64,000 nucleotides of DNA from CAVSUZ01 sp963791885 (GCA_963791885.1 CAWBUL010000005.1:1674001-1738000), one strand, 5' to 3'. Shown: positions 9,834-19,132, counted from the first letter of the stretch. The notes: a model not told the origin generated them from the sequence alone. Program-made: numbers and translations.

Positions 9834-9853
9834 GGGGTTTTCACACGGTCTGC
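9834..9853. repeat. Solo copy of an insertion-sequence end
   Basis: Twenty bases identical to 11143-11162 (the right end of the mini-element at 10851-11162) and inverted relative to its left end. The next dozen bases on the right also resemble those after 11162. It marks a lost or rearranged copy of the same element beside the broken methyltransferase gene. Confidence 0.6.
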
Positions 9854-9871
9854 AAGAATTTTGCAGCGCGG

Positions 9872-10731
9872 TTATCCCAGGTCTGCCGCGATCATTTGGA
9901 AGTAAGCTGGTAGGCGCATGCCATCGCTTCTGTTGGCAAGATATTTGATTGTAGCCTCGGCTGGTCCGAAGTGCCTTGTGGTCCGAAAACCAAGGCGCAA
10001 TAGATGTTCCGCTAGCCGATGGGGTTCGAAGTAGCTCAGCCACGGTTCACCTACCTTTGCGGAACCCGTTGCAAGAGAATGGACGAGCGCGGCCTCATCC
10101 TCAGCCAGGGACTCGGGTGGTGCAATGAATTGCACGACCAACTGACTTCCCTTGACACTTACTTCGGCGACTTCCTTCAACGTTTGCAAGACCGCTTCTG
10201 CCGTGAGGTATTGGGTGACACCTAGCCACGAGAAAAAAATTGGGGCCACCAGGTCCACCCCTCCCGCAGCGAGGCCATCGGTTAAAGTCTGCGTCTCAAA
10301 ATCAACAGGGATATAATGGAGGGTGGCCGGCACCGGTATTCCGAGTTCTGCTACGCGCTGACGCTTCCACGCTTGGCTCGCCGGATGGTCTACCTCAAAG
10401 ACTTCAACATGACGCATGGAATCCGGGCGGCGATAGGCGAAAGAGTTTAATCCCGCCCCCAGAATCACATATTGCGCGACCCCTCGATCGACCGCGTCGG
10501 CAAGCTCATCCTCTGCATACCGATTTCGAACGACATCGGTGTCCGCATCCAAGGAACGTCGCCGAGGGGGGCGGCTCTCAGTGCCGTAAGAAGGTCCTAA
10601 TCGTTCGAGAACCCCGCGAACGGCCGGGCGAATGTATCTGCCAAAATCTTTGGATCGGAATCGAGTAGATAGTGAGCGGCGCGCCGCATCGCCGTTCGGA
10701 TTGCTGTGTGGCTTGGTCCATTCTCGTTCAT
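9872..10731 (-). pseudogene. SAM methyltransferase, TIGR00027/LCM-like family, frameshifted
   Basis: ATG 10731 with GGAGGG upstream starts MNENGPSHTAIRTAMRRAAH, the typical N-terminus of TIGR00027 methyltransferases, and continues to RPFAGF before hitting TAG. The frame one base away continues GVLERLGPSYG and then the family core: YVILGAGLNSFAYR (SAM motif), VFEVDHPASQAWKRQR and PIFFSWLGVTQYLT. A single missing G in the run of four C on the plus strand at 10612-10615 explains the break; restoring it gives about 286 residues, the family length. Family members make O-methyl esters on small metabolites; the substrate here is unknown. Insertion-sequence ends lie on both sides. Confidence 0.8.
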
Positions 10732-10846
10732 GAGCATTCCCTCCCAGCGCTTTCTAGCTGAACAAATGGAGAAAGCGAGCGGAGCGCTTGGCGGGCAAGA
10801 AGCAGGCGACGGTCATCTGTGCAAACCGAATGCGAGCGCGCACAAA

Positions 10847-11128
10847 TCAAGCAGACCGTGTGAAAAGCCCTTTCCAGCCAAGGCAAGTGCGAGCAAGAGC
10901 TCCTGAGTAGCTACCGTATGGGCTGCGAGATGCGACTGCTCGAGATGGGCCGCTGATGCGACCTCCCAACAAACGGTGCGATACGACCAGGCGGCTGGAT
11001 TGTTTAGCCGGCATGGCCGGCACCGCAGCCATCAGTTCGTCGAAGGCAATAAGGCTGAGCACCCGCCTGAGGTTGTAGGCGAGCGCGGTAAGGCTGAACT
11101 CAGCCCGGACCTTTTCTAGACCCCGCAT
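10847..11128 (-). pseudogene. DDE transposase C-terminal fragment
   Basis: The frame reads FLMRGLEKVRAEFSLTALAY and NLRRVLSLIAF, the end of IS1182/IS5-type transposases. The catalytic domain is absent: upstream the frame meets the right inverted repeat within about 20 codons and a stop. The last residues run through the left inverted repeat, so the tail after about residue 45 is probably not native. Non-functional. Confidence 0.7.
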
Positions 11129-11162
11129 CAGGAATGCGCCCTGGGGTTTTCACACGGTCTGC
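10851..11162 (-). mobile_element. 312-bp internally deleted insertion sequence (MITE-like)
   Basis: The left end (10851-10870) and right end (11143-11162) are inverted repeats sharing GCAGACCGTGTGAAAA. Inside is only the C-terminal part of a DDE transposase on the minus strand. The short size and intact ends suggest a non-autonomous derivative that an active relative could move. Target duplications are not obvious. The family is probably IS1182 or IS5-like, judged only from the transposase tail. Confidence 0.65.
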
Positions 11163-11241
11163 GAGATTTATGCATTATGCATCGGAGGTCGGTGCGTTCC
11201 CACCCATCAGGTCACGCGGTCGCTGCCGAATGTGGGGGAGG

Positions 11242-12153
11242 CTACGATTTCCGTATACCAGTCGCCAACCAAGACGCGCATTCCTCGCCTAGTCGCTTCC
11301 GCGCCGTCGCCTCATAGCGACGGTTGTCCTGCGGCGTGAGAACGTCGCGCCAGCGGCCGTTGGTCCCTTTGTTGATGAACACTTCGGCGCCGCCGTCCCA
11401 GAAGGCGCCCCCGAGCGGAGTGCTCTTTGTGGCATTCGCCTTCATCCAGGAGAAACTGCAATGCTCGACCACGATTGGGAACCGCGTCTCGTCGATCGGA
11501 ATGTCGAGGAAGGTGGCGATGCGTCGTATCTGACCAGGCAGATCGCGGCGCAACTCCTCGAAATGTAGCATCATCAGGTTGGGCAGATCACGGATCGCCC
11601 ACCACGATGCGATGCTTTCCCAGAATGGCCAGAAGGGATAGCCGTCCTTGTTGAGCCAATCGATGAAATATTGCCGGACAGAGTTTGGCGGTCTTTCGAT
11701 TGGAGGTCCAACCCGGTCTGGCGTGTTGTTGAGCACCTGATACCAGAGGTCGTTCGCATTGGCGTGGTGATTGTACATACTCCACACCACGTCCCGGCCG
11801 TCACGCGCGGCGTAGATATATTTGGCCTGCGGCGAGTAGACGAGGGCATCGACCGGAAGATGGGTCTTGAAGAAGCGGCGATGCGTCTGTGCTTCCAGGG
11901 CTGCTAATTTGACTTCGGCAGGTGGCACTCGAAGGTCAAGCCAGGGCGACATCTCCGCCACCGGCAAATCGTCCGCACCATCGAACAGCAACTGAGCGAT
12001 GATCTGTTGCGTCCAGGTAGTGCCGGACTTGGCGTACGTCGCGATGACAATGTCATCGTCGCGGAACACGAACCCATTCCAGATCGTGCTGTCGAAGTGA
12101 TGATTCTGCAATTCGCGCGCTTTCGTCGGCAATGGCGGTGCCAGCGACGGCAT
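11242..12153 (-). CDS. Sulfotransferase family protein
   Basis: 303 residues from ATG 12153 with AGGGGG nine bases upstream. The 5'-phosphosulfate loop is YAKSGTTWTQQIIAQ and the 3'-phosphate signature is RDGRDVVWSMYNHH, both typical of PAPS-dependent cytosolic sulfotransferases of the Sulfotransfer_1 type. The histidine in FFKTHLPVD is the likely catalytic base. The enzyme moves sulfate from PAPS to a hydroxyl or amine of a small molecule that cannot be deduced. The frame extends upstream of 12153 without family similarity. No PAPS-synthesis gene is nearby. Confidence 0.88.
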   Translation of the reverse strand: MPSLAPPLPTKARELQNHHFDSTIWNGFVFRDDDIVIATYAKSGTTWTQQIIAQLLFDGADDLPVAEMSPWLDLRVPPAEVKLAALEAQTHRRFFKTHLPVDALVYSPQAKYIYAARDGRDVVWSMYNHHANANDLWYQVLNNTPDRVGPPIERPPNSVRQYFIDWLNKDGYPFWPFWESIASWWAIRDLPNLMMLHFEELRRDLPGQIRRIATFLDIPIDETRFPIVVEHCSFSWMKANATKSTPLGGAFWDGGAEVFINKGTNGRWRDVLTPQDNRRYEATARKRLGEECASWLATGIRKS

Positions 12154-12425
12154 CTTGCGAGTCCCCCTGAGTTCATAAGCCCCAATTCGAAATTTCGTTG
12201 CTTTCGGTTGCTGAGCGTGGTCGGTTTGTTGGCCCGATGCAAGAACGTATTCTGCAAACTGCATGTGGGCCAAAACCGACCGGCGAAGCTTCGCCGCGTG
12301 ATGGAGGCGCCTCAACCCGGCGAGGAGCTGATTGTTAGGCGTCTCGTGCGAAGCATCTCCACATGCCTGTATCAGCATCAGCAAATCCGAGTCGGAGCTG
12401 CCAGTCCTCACTAACCTTAAAAGTC

Positions 12426-12838
12426 ATGGCCCCTAACCCTATATCCCCACTCATGACCCGCGCTCCCGCCACCCCCAACGACACCGAGGAACTCGCCTGC
12501 CAACTCCCCGGCGGGGTCGCCCACCGCCTCTTCCGAACCTTCAGCCCCGCCCGCCCGCCATCGTCCGCCAACACCCGCAAGACCGCGCCCGCCGCAACCA
12601 CGCCTCCATCGCCCCTATCGCCGCACTCCGCCCCGCCGACGCGGCCGAGTGCGAACGCGCCGCCGAATTCGTCGCCGCCGCTCAGATGCCCGAGCCTCCG
12701 GCTCCCAAGACACCGGCCGATCCCGTCTCTCAAATCGATCCGGAATCACCGTACACGGAGATTGAGATTCTGCTGAGACAATCCACGCTATCCGGACGTC
12801 TCACAAATCGATCCGAAATCTCTGCACACGACAACTGA
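12426..12838 (+). pseudogene. Remnant of an Acetobacteraceae-type hypothetical protein
   Basis: From ATG 12426 the frame reads LACQLPGGVAHRLFRTF and then becomes Pro/Thr noise. Another frame from about 12560 reads RRNHASIAPIAALRPADAAE and continues ECERAAEFVAAAQ to a TGA at 12838. The second part resembles a hypothetical family I know from Acetobacteraceae, often near insertion sequences. The frame change and the missing downstream half of the family suggest a decayed gene. The recognition is from memory, so confidence is modest. Confidence 0.4.
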
Positions 12839-12983
12839 GATTCCTGCGAGACAGCCCGCCGCCCTCTCCAGTTCGGGTGCAAACGGGGCGCGGCGACCAC
12901 GCCACCCGTTCGTCTCATCCCTTGATCCGCTGTACCGAAAAACGAAAACTGAGACGATCGGGAGACAACCCGCCTCACACTGC

Positions 12984-13961
12984 TCAGACCGACCCCGCCG
13001 CAGCGGACCACCCCCGGAAAGCCCCGCCCGGCTCGCCCTCGACAAGTTCCTGCCCGGACCCGCAGGCGCCGATGCCCGCGACCCCCGCCCGGACCACCGG
13101 CGCGGCAAAACCTGGCGTCACCACCGTGCACCCCTGCAGATGCGCCGCGGCGGCGCGGATCAGACCGCGCGCCGCGAGCCGCCGCGCGCACTCAATCCCC
13201 CGCTCCAACGCAGTTCGGACCTCGCCATCCGGCAGAACACCCACCGCCCGAGTGACCGGCAGATCCCCTAGATCGCTGTCCGGATCGATCTCGCGGCACG
13301 GCACGCGATTGATCGCGGGATGACCCGGCAGATCGACCGCATTGGCGATCACCGTGGCCGCCGCGTCGGCCTCGGCCGCCGTTCGCGCCAGCACGGTCAC
13401 GGCGTCGGCAATCCCCAGCGAGTGGCTCCGTCCCCGCCACCCGCTTGTCGCAACTCCCCGCACATCCTGCTCCGCCCGCAGCATCGTCGTGGCAAACAGG
13501 CTCGGCCGGTCAGGCCGGTCCACCAGCCCCGCGGTCAGCGCCTCGCCCGGCGCGAGATGCACCGCGATGTCCCCGCCATTGTTCACATAGGCATGGGCCG
13601 GCGAGTGCGAGGCACACATCGCCCCCAGCACCTCCTCCGCCACGGCACCCGCCACCGCCGCCATCGGCGTGATGAACACGTCCGCCGCAAACGGCGCGAC
13701 CGCGTCCTGCATCCGCCGAGCAACCGCACCGCGCAGCGGCGCGTCGCCCGGACGGCACTGCCGGCGCAACGCAGGCAACTCGGCGCAGAGTTCATCGAGG
13801 ATCGTCGCCGCTCGATCCCGCGCTGCACGGTAGGCAACAGCCACCGCCTCGGCCGAACCGCACGCCTGGACGATCAGATCGATCGGCCCGTCCTGCAGAT
13901 GCAGCCGCGCGCCGTCCGGCAGCAGACGTGCCGCAAGCCGGGTCATCCCGGCTTCAGTCAT
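12984..13961 (-). CDS. UPF0280 family protein (ApbE-like), candidate flavin transferase for Hnr
   Basis: 325 residues. ATG 13961 overlaps the TGA of the 6-hydroxynicotinate reductase gene (TGATG), so translation is coupled and no separate ribosome binding site is needed. Family marks are FAADVFITPMAAVAGAVAEE, AYVNNGGDIAVHLAPGE (the NNGGDI motif shared with ApbE) and GVATSGWRGRSHSLGIADAV. UPF0280 belongs to the ApbE superfamily, whose members attach FMN to proteins. Hnr of E. barkeri carries covalent flavin, so a maturation role for this gene is a reasonable inference, not shown. The last 20 or so residues are low complexity. Confidence 0.85.
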   Translation of the reverse strand: MTEAGMTRLAARLLPDGARLHLQDGPIDLIVQACGSAEAVAVAYRAARDRAATILDELCAELPALRRQCRPGDAPLRGAVARRMQDAVAPFAADVFITPMAAVAGAVAEEVLGAMCASHSPAHAYVNNGGDIAVHLAPGEALTAGLVDRPDRPSLFATTMLRAEQDVRGVATSGWRGRSHSLGIADAVTVLARTAAEADAAATVIANAVDLPGHPAINRVPCREIDPDSDLGDLPVTRAVGVLPDGEVRTALERGIECARRLAARGLIRAAAAHLQGCTVVTPGFAAPVVRAGVAGIGACGSGQELVEGEPGGAFRGWSAAAGSV

Positions 13962-15397
13962 CACGGCTTTAGCGGCCACGGCGCGCCCGGCTGCGGGGCC
14001 ACACTCCGCTGCCGAGCCGTATCCAGCACGGCCTCGACCGGCCGCACCTGGTCCATATGACCGCCGAGCGCCTCATAGTCCTCGGCCCGCATGGTAAACT
14101 CGATCGGCGCCACCAGCGCCGGCGTCGGGACCGAGCCGAACGCGTTCCCCGGCATCCGCGTCACATCGACCATGAAGGTGATCCCGCCGCCCGGCCAGAC
14201 ATAAACCGGAGCGCCCCCGCTGGTGACCCGGGTCAGCGCCTGGCTGACCGAGCGTGTCAGCCCCACCGGGTTCTCCGTCACCCCCGCCCGCAACGAGCCG
14301 CCGGCGCCGGCCATGAACAGTACGCTCGCCAGTGCCGGCTCGCAGTTCTCCTTGATCCGCTCCACCGACGCCTTCAACACCCCCGGCATCTCCTGCTCCA
14401 CCGGGCGCAGCGCCTCGTCCAGAACGAAGTATCCCGCATGCTCGCCCGTCGTGCTGATCATCAGCATCCGCAACCCGGGCCGCGACTTCTTGGGATCGAA
14501 GGGCCGCAAGATCGCAAGCGGATCGGCGATATCCGTGCCGCCCCAGCCGGTGCCGGGACTGGCAACCTCGAAATAGCGGCCGGGCGTGGAGCGCCGGCCC
14601 GACATGCAAATCCCGGTCTCCGGCACACCGAGCAGCTTGCCGGCCTGATGCTCCGACAGCACGCCGGTGATGTGGTCATCGACCACAACGACCTCATCGA
14701 CCAGGCCGAACCACTGGCGGGCGAACATCCCAATGGTAGCCGAGCCGCAGCCGACGCGCATCCGCTCCTCCTGCACGTCGTTGATCAGCGGCGCCTTGCC
14801 GGCCGCAACCCGGAGCCGCGCACCGTCATCGATGGTCAGCTCGACCTCGTTGCCGTTGGCGAGATGAAGCAACGTGTCGCAGGTGACACGGCCGGTCTTC
14901 TTGCCGCTGCCCGTCAGGTGATGCACCCCGCCGAGCGACAGCATCTGCGAGCCATATTCCGCGGTCGTGACATGCCCGACCGGCTCACCCTCCGCGCGCA
15001 CCAAACTGCGCTCCGGCCCGAGGAACCGGTCCGTATCAATCTTCACCTTGACGCCGCAGTAGCTGAAGATGCCCTCAGTTACGACTGTAATCATATCGAC
15101 GCCGTCCACCGAGGACGACACGATGAAAGGCGCCGGCTTGTAATCGGGATAGGTCGTGCCGGCGCCGATGGCGGTGATGAACGGCGTGCCGGCACCGACG
15201 ATGTCGCCGTCCCAATCCTCGGACCTGGCCAGGAAGGGCACCACGTCCGCATGGTTGCGATCGAGGATCACCAGCGGATCGACGCGCACCAACTGGCCAC
15301 TCTCATTGGCGTAGCGGTCGCAGGCGCCGGTCATGCCGTCCTTGATGTAACAGAGGACCGGGCAGGCATCGCAGCGGATACGGTCGTCCTGCGTCAC
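13961..15397 (-). CDS. hnr: 6-hydroxynicotinate reductase (Hnr-like iron-sulfur flavoprotein)
   Basis: 478 residues from GTG 15397, five bases after GGAGGG; the longer upstream frame is rejected. An N-terminal cluster motif has cysteines at 9, 12, 16 and 26 (RCDACPVLCYIKDG). Further conserved stretches are GIFSYCGVKVKIDTDRFLGP and ERMRVGCGSATIGMFARQW. The family is annotated as 6-hydroxynicotinate reductase, which with reduced ferredoxin makes 1,4,5,6-tetrahydro-6-oxonicotinate. The identification rests on family recognition plus the neighbours: molybdenum hydroxylase and enamidase, the enzymes before and after it in the pathway. It is transcribed divergently from them, with UPF0280 as its coupled partner. 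Confidence 0.8.
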   Translation of the reverse strand: MTQDDRIRCDACPVLCYIKDGMTGACDRYANESGQLVRVDPLVILDRNHADVVPFLARSEDWDGDIVGAGTPFITAIGAGTTYPDYKPAPFIVSSSVDGVDMITVVTEGIFSYCGVKVKIDTDRFLGPERSLVRAEGEPVGHVTTAEYGSQMLSLGGVHHLTGSGKKTGRVTCDTLLHLANGNEVELTIDDGARLRVAAGKAPLINDVQEERMRVGCGSATIGMFARQWFGLVDEVVVVDDHITGVLSEHQAGKLLGVPETGICMSGRRSTPGRYFEVASPGTGWGGTDIADPLAILRPFDPKKSRPGLRMLMISTTGEHAGYFVLDEALRPVEQEMPGVLKASVERIKENCEPALASVLFMAGAGGSLRAGVTENPVGLTRSVSQALTRVTSGGAPVYVWPGGGITFMVDVTRMPGNAFGSVPTPALVAPIEFTMRAEDYEALGGHMDQVRPVEAVLDTARQRSVAPQPGAPWPLKP

Positions 15398-15476
15398 TCG
15401 AACCCTCCGGCGCTTTGACTCTCTTCGGGAGACATCGTTAGCATACAAACAGACGGAGGATGAGGCCAACGCGGCA
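15398..15476. promoter_or_regulatory. Divergent control region of the nicotinate-type locus
   Basis: Seventy-nine bases separate the hnr and FAD-subunit starts, so both promoters must lie here. An imperfect 14-base palindrome at 15437-15450 (10 of 14 positions symmetric) is a possible operator for the MarR regulator encoded at 20332. GGAGG occurs on both sides. Promoter boxes are not clear. Confidence 0.4.
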
Positions 15477-16328
15477 ATGAAGCCGGCGCCGTTCACCTAT
15501 CACCGGCCGCAAACGGTCAATGAGGCGGTGGCGATGCTGGCGGCGCTGGCGCCCGAGGGCGGCCGGGTGCTGGCGGGCGGCCAGAGCCTGGTGCCGCTGA
15601 TGGCCTTCCGCCTGGCCCAGCCGACGCATCTGATCGACATCAACCGTGCGGATTTCGGCGGCTTGCGGGTCGAGGACGGGGTGCTGCGCATCCCGGCGAC
15701 GGTCCGGCACGCGGACTTTGAGCGAAGCACGGCGCCGGTCCTCGGCCCGCTGCTGGCCAAGGTGGCGCGGCACATCGCCCATGTGCCGATCCGGATGCGA
15801 GGCACCTTCTGCGGCAGCCTGGCGCACGCCGATCCGGCGGCGGAATGGCCGGCCGTGTTTGTCGCCTTCGGCGGCGCAGTCGTGGCGCGTAGCGCCCGCG
15901 GTGAACGCACAATACCGGCGGCGGACTTCTGTCGGGGCATCATGACCACCGCGCTGTCCGAAGACGAGATCCTGGTCGAAGCACGCCTGCCCCTGCCGCT
16001 GGCCGGGACACGCCTGGGCTTCCACGAGGTCAGCCGGCGCGCCGGCGACTACGCCATGGCGATGGCCGTCGTGTCATTCCGAACCATCGGTTCCCTCATC
16101 GACGCACCAGTCGTCACCGTCGGCGGCGCCGAACCCACGCCCCGGCGAATCCCCGCCGCCGAGGATGCACTGCGCGGCGTACCGCCTGACGAAGTCGTGT
16201 CCCGCTGCGCGGCAGACATCGCTGCGGACGCCATCGAACCTATGGAGGATACCCAGGTCTCTTCCGGGCTGCGGCGGAGCCTGGTCCGCGCGGTCGTTCA
16301 CCGGGCGCTGCGGGACGCGCTGCCATGA
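15477..16328 (+). CDS. Molybdenum hydroxylase FAD subunit (CoxM/NdhF-like)
   Basis: 283 residues, the usual length. FAD-binding marks are VLAGGQSLVPLMAFRLAQP near residue 31 and GTFCGSLAHADPAAEWP near residue 109, followed by a C-terminal CO_deh_flav_C-like domain (GFHEVSRRAGDYAMA). The subunit passes electrons from the iron-sulfur protein to an acceptor. Its stop overlaps the start of the molybdenum subunit (ATGA at 16325), so the subunits are made together. In this context the likely substrate of the complex is nicotinate, hydroxylated at C6. Confidence 0.9.
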   Translation: MKPAPFTYHRPQTVNEAVAMLAALAPEGGRVLAGGQSLVPLMAFRLAQPTHLIDINRADFGGLRVEDGVLRIPATVRHADFERSTAPVLGPLLAKVARHIAHVPIRMRGTFCGSLAHADPAAEWPAVFVAFGGAVVARSARGERTIPAADFCRGIMTTALSEDEILVEARLPLPLAGTRLGFHEVSRRAGDYAMAMAVVSFRTIGSLIDAPVVTVGGAEPTPRRIPAAEDALRGVPPDEVVSRCAADIAADAIEPMEDTQVSSGLRRSLVRAVVHRALRDALP

Positions 16329-18640
16329 AGCACGGCGATGCCACGACCTGGGTCGGGCGGTCGATCCGCCGGCTGGAAGACCCGGTTCTGCTGCGCGGCG
16401 CCGGACGGTTCACCGCCGATCTGCCGGCGCAGCACTACGCGCGCTTCGTGCGCAGCCCGGTGGCGGCGGGACGCATCCTGCGGATCACCGCGCCGGACGG
16501 GGCGGTGATGTTCACCGCGGCGGACCTGGCCGAGGTGAAGCCGATCCGGCCGATGCTGTACAAGTTCGGCTATGTACCGATCATCCAGCCGGTACCAGCG
16601 AATGGGCCCGTGCGCTATCTCGGCGATCCGGTCGCGGTGGTGGTCGCGGCATCGGAGGAAGCGGCCGAGGACATAGCCGAGAGCGTTGTTCTGGAGATCG
16701 ATCCCCTCCAAGCCGTGACAGACGCGATGGCCGCGCTGGCGGATGGTGCGCCGATCGTGCGCGACGACGCGCCGGGCAACTTGGTGGTGGATACACGGGT
16801 CGAAAGCGCGGCCTACGCGCGCTGCGCCAACTCATTGACCACACGCGTGGCATGCGCCGTGCGCTCGAACCGGCAGAACGCCTCGCCCATCGAGCCCCGC
16901 GCGGCGCATGCGGCATTCGACGCTGTCTCGGGCCGGGTGACGCTGACCTGCACGTCGCAGACGCCGCACATGATGCGCACCATCATCGCCGATCTGCTGG
17001 GGATGGCGGAGGCCGATCTGCGGGTGATCGCGCCCGATGTCGGCGGCGGGTTCGGGCAGAAGATGTCGCTGGCGCCGGAATTCGTCGTGCTGGTCTGGCT
17101 GGCGCGGCGCCTGCGCGGTTCGGTCGCCTGGGTCGAGGACCGGCGCGAGAACCTGATGTCGAGCTTTCACAGCCGCGACATGCGCGTGCAGGTGGAAGGC
17201 GGGTTCGACGCCGACGGCAAGCTGCTGACGCTGGACGCCGACGTGATAGCGAATGTCGGTGCCTACGCGCCTTTTCCCAACACCGCCGGCGTGGAACCGC
17301 TGATGTCCATGACGGAGCTGCCCGGCCCCTACGCAGTCGCCGGGTATCGCTGCCATTCGCGCGGTGTGGTGACCAATACTTGCTGCAGCGCGCCGTATCG
17401 CGGTGTGGCGCGTCCGGCCATTACGCTGGCGATGGAACGGCTGATGGACAAGGCGGCGCGGCGTCTGGACCTGACGCCTTGGGAAATCCGACAACGCAAT
17501 TTGGTTGCATCCTTTCCCTATGTCAGCGCCACCGGCCTGACCTACGACGCCGGCACCTATCGCGAGACGATGGAGATCGCGCTGGCGGCGGCGGATGTGC
17601 CGGCGTTCCTCGAGCGGCAGTCGGCGCTGCGCGAACAGGGCCGGTACATCGGTCTTGGTCTGGCGACGTTCTGCGAACGGACGGGCTATGGTTCCCCCGC
17701 TTTCGCGGCGCGCGGCATGGAAGTCACGCCGGGCTGGGAGACAGTGGAACTGGCGATCGATCCCTCCGGCCGGGTGGAGGCGCGGATCGGCGCCTCACCG
17801 CATGGGCAAGGCCTCGCGACGACGCTGGCACAGATCATCGCCGACCAGATCGGCATCACGCCCGATGCGGTGCGGCTGGTGCATGGCGATACCGACCGCA
17901 CACCTTATGGGTTCGGCACCTTCGCCAGCCGCTCCCTGGTGATCGCCGGTGGCGCGGTGCTGATGGCCTCGCGGTCGCTGCGCGAAAAGCTGGTCGCAAT
18001 GGCGAGCATGCTACTGGAGGCGGCGCCGGCGGATATCGAACTGGCGGATGGCGCGGCCCGCGTAGCGGGCACGGACCGCTCGGTACCGGTGCCGCATCTG
18101 GCGCGTGCCGCCTATCACCAGGCGCATCGGTTTCCGGGTCTGGGGCCGGGGCTGCGGGAGAGCGCGACCTACGATCCTACCGGCACATTCTCCAACGCCG
18201 CGCATCTGGCGATCGTGGAAGTCGATACCGAGACCTGCGCGGTGGCGATCGAACGCTTCATCGTTGCGGAAGATGCCGGGACTCTGATCAACCCGCTGAT
18301 CGCCGAGGGGCAAATTCGCGGTGGCGTAGCGCAGGGCATCGCTAACGCGCTGTACGAGGAGATCGTTTACAGCGAAACCGGCGACATCCTGACGGCGACC
18401 TTGGCGGACTATCTGCTGCCGACCGTGCGCGAGATCCCGCGCATCGAGATCCACCATCTGGAGACGGTCGCGGATGCGACGCTGACCGGGGCGAAGGGTC
18501 TAGGTGAGGGCGGCACGATTGGCGCGCCCGCGGCGATCCTCAACGCGATCAACGACGCGCTGGCGCCATTCGGAGCGGAGATCGACGAGATGCCTGCGAC
18601 GCCGCGGCGGATTCACGCGGCGCTGGAAGCGGCGCGGTGA
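16325..18640 (+). CDS. Molybdenum hydroxylase large subunit (xanthine dehydrogenase family)
   Basis: 771 residues. The small Ald_Xan_dh_C domain is N-terminal (SIRRLEDPVLLRGAGRFTAD). The molybdopterin-binding part has DVGGGFGQKMSLAPE, SPHGQGLATTLAQI and, near the C-terminus, TGAKGLGEGGTIGAPA with the catalytic glutamate of the family. It forms the substrate-oxidising subunit of a cytosolic Mo/Fe-S/FAD complex. Unlike E. barkeri nicotinate dehydrogenase, the molybdopterin protein is one polypeptide rather than two. Substrate assignment to nicotinate is by neighbours. The start overlaps the FAD-subunit stop, and the stop overlaps the small-subunit start. Confidence 0.9.
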   Translation: MKHGDATTWVGRSIRRLEDPVLLRGAGRFTADLPAQHYARFVRSPVAAGRILRITAPDGAVMFTAADLAEVKPIRPMLYKFGYVPIIQPVPANGPVRYLGDPVAVVVAASEEAAEDIAESVVLEIDPLQAVTDAMAALADGAPIVRDDAPGNLVVDTRVESAAYARCANSLTTRVACAVRSNRQNASPIEPRAAHAAFDAVSGRVTLTCTSQTPHMMRTIIADLLGMAEADLRVIAPDVGGGFGQKMSLAPEFVVLVWLARRLRGSVAWVEDRRENLMSSFHSRDMRVQVEGGFDADGKLLTLDADVIANVGAYAPFPNTAGVEPLMSMTELPGPYAVAGYRCHSRGVVTNTCCSAPYRGVARPAITLAMERLMDKAARRLDLTPWEIRQRNLVASFPYVSATGLTYDAGTYRETMEIALAAADVPAFLERQSALREQGRYIGLGLATFCERTGYGSPAFAARGMEVTPGWETVELAIDPSGRVEARIGASPHGQGLATTLAQIIADQIGITPDAVRLVHGDTDRTPYGFGTFASRSLVIAGGAVLMASRSLREKLVAMASMLLEAAPADIELADGAARVAGTDRSVPVPHLARAAYHQAHRFPGLGPGLRESATYDPTGTFSNAAHLAIVEVDTETCAVAIERFIVAEDAGTLINPLIAEGQIRGGVAQGIANALYEEIVYSETGDILTATLADYLLPTVREIPRIEIHHLETVADATLTGAKGLGEGGTIGAPAAILNAINDALAPFGAEIDEMPATPRRIHAALEAAR

Positions 18641-19128
18641 TGAGCGAACCCGTCGCGCTGACGCTCAAGGTGAACGGCACGGTGCACCGCATCACGGTGG
18701 AACCGCGACGCACGCTGGCCGACGCGCTGCGGCGGGATTGCGGACTGACCGGCACCCATATCGGCTGCGAACATGGTGTGTGCGGCGCATGCACGGTGAT
18801 CGTCGACGGCGCGCCGATACGCGCCTGCCTCATGTTCGCGATACAAGCGGAAGGCTGCGCGATCCGCACGGTCGAAGGCTTGGCCGCCGACGCGCTGCAT
18901 CCGCTGCAAGCCGCCTTCATGGAGCATCACGGGCTGCAGTGCGGCTTCTGCACGCCCGGCTTCCTGATGCTGGCGACGGCACTGCTGGAACGCGATGCGA
19001 ACATGCCGGACGACGCGCTGATCGACGCACTGTCGTCCAATCTCTGCCGCTGTACCGGGTATCAGGGCATCGTCGATGCGGTGTTGTCCTTTGCCTGCTC
19101 GCAGCGAGCGTCTTCTTCCAAGGGGTGA
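18640..19128 (+). CDS. Molybdenum hydroxylase 2x[2Fe-2S] subunit (CoxS/NdhS-like)
   Basis: 162 residues from ATG 18640, which overlaps the preceding TGA; a GTG one codon upstream is possible. The plant-type ferredoxin cluster ligands are in IGCEHGVCGACTVIVDG and the second cluster ligands in QCGFCTPGFLM and LCRCTGYQGIVDA. It carries electrons from the molybdenum centre to FAD. Length and motif spacing are normal for the family. It is third in the FAD-Mo-FeS gene order typical of this enzyme class. Confidence 0.92.
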   Translation: MSEPVALTLKVNGTVHRITVEPRRTLADALRRDCGLTGTHIGCEHGVCGACTVIVDGAPIRACLMFAIQAEGCAIRTVEGLAADALHPLQAAFMEHHGLQCGFCTPGFLMLATALLERDANMPDDALIDALSSNLCRCTGYQGIVDAVLSFACSQRASSSKG

Positions 19129-19132
19129 CATC

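Noticed and set aside
14057..15418. 453-codon plus-strand open frame
   Set aside because: It is antisense to hnr, His/Arg/Pro-rich, has no motif and no start signal; long antisense frames are expected at this GC content.
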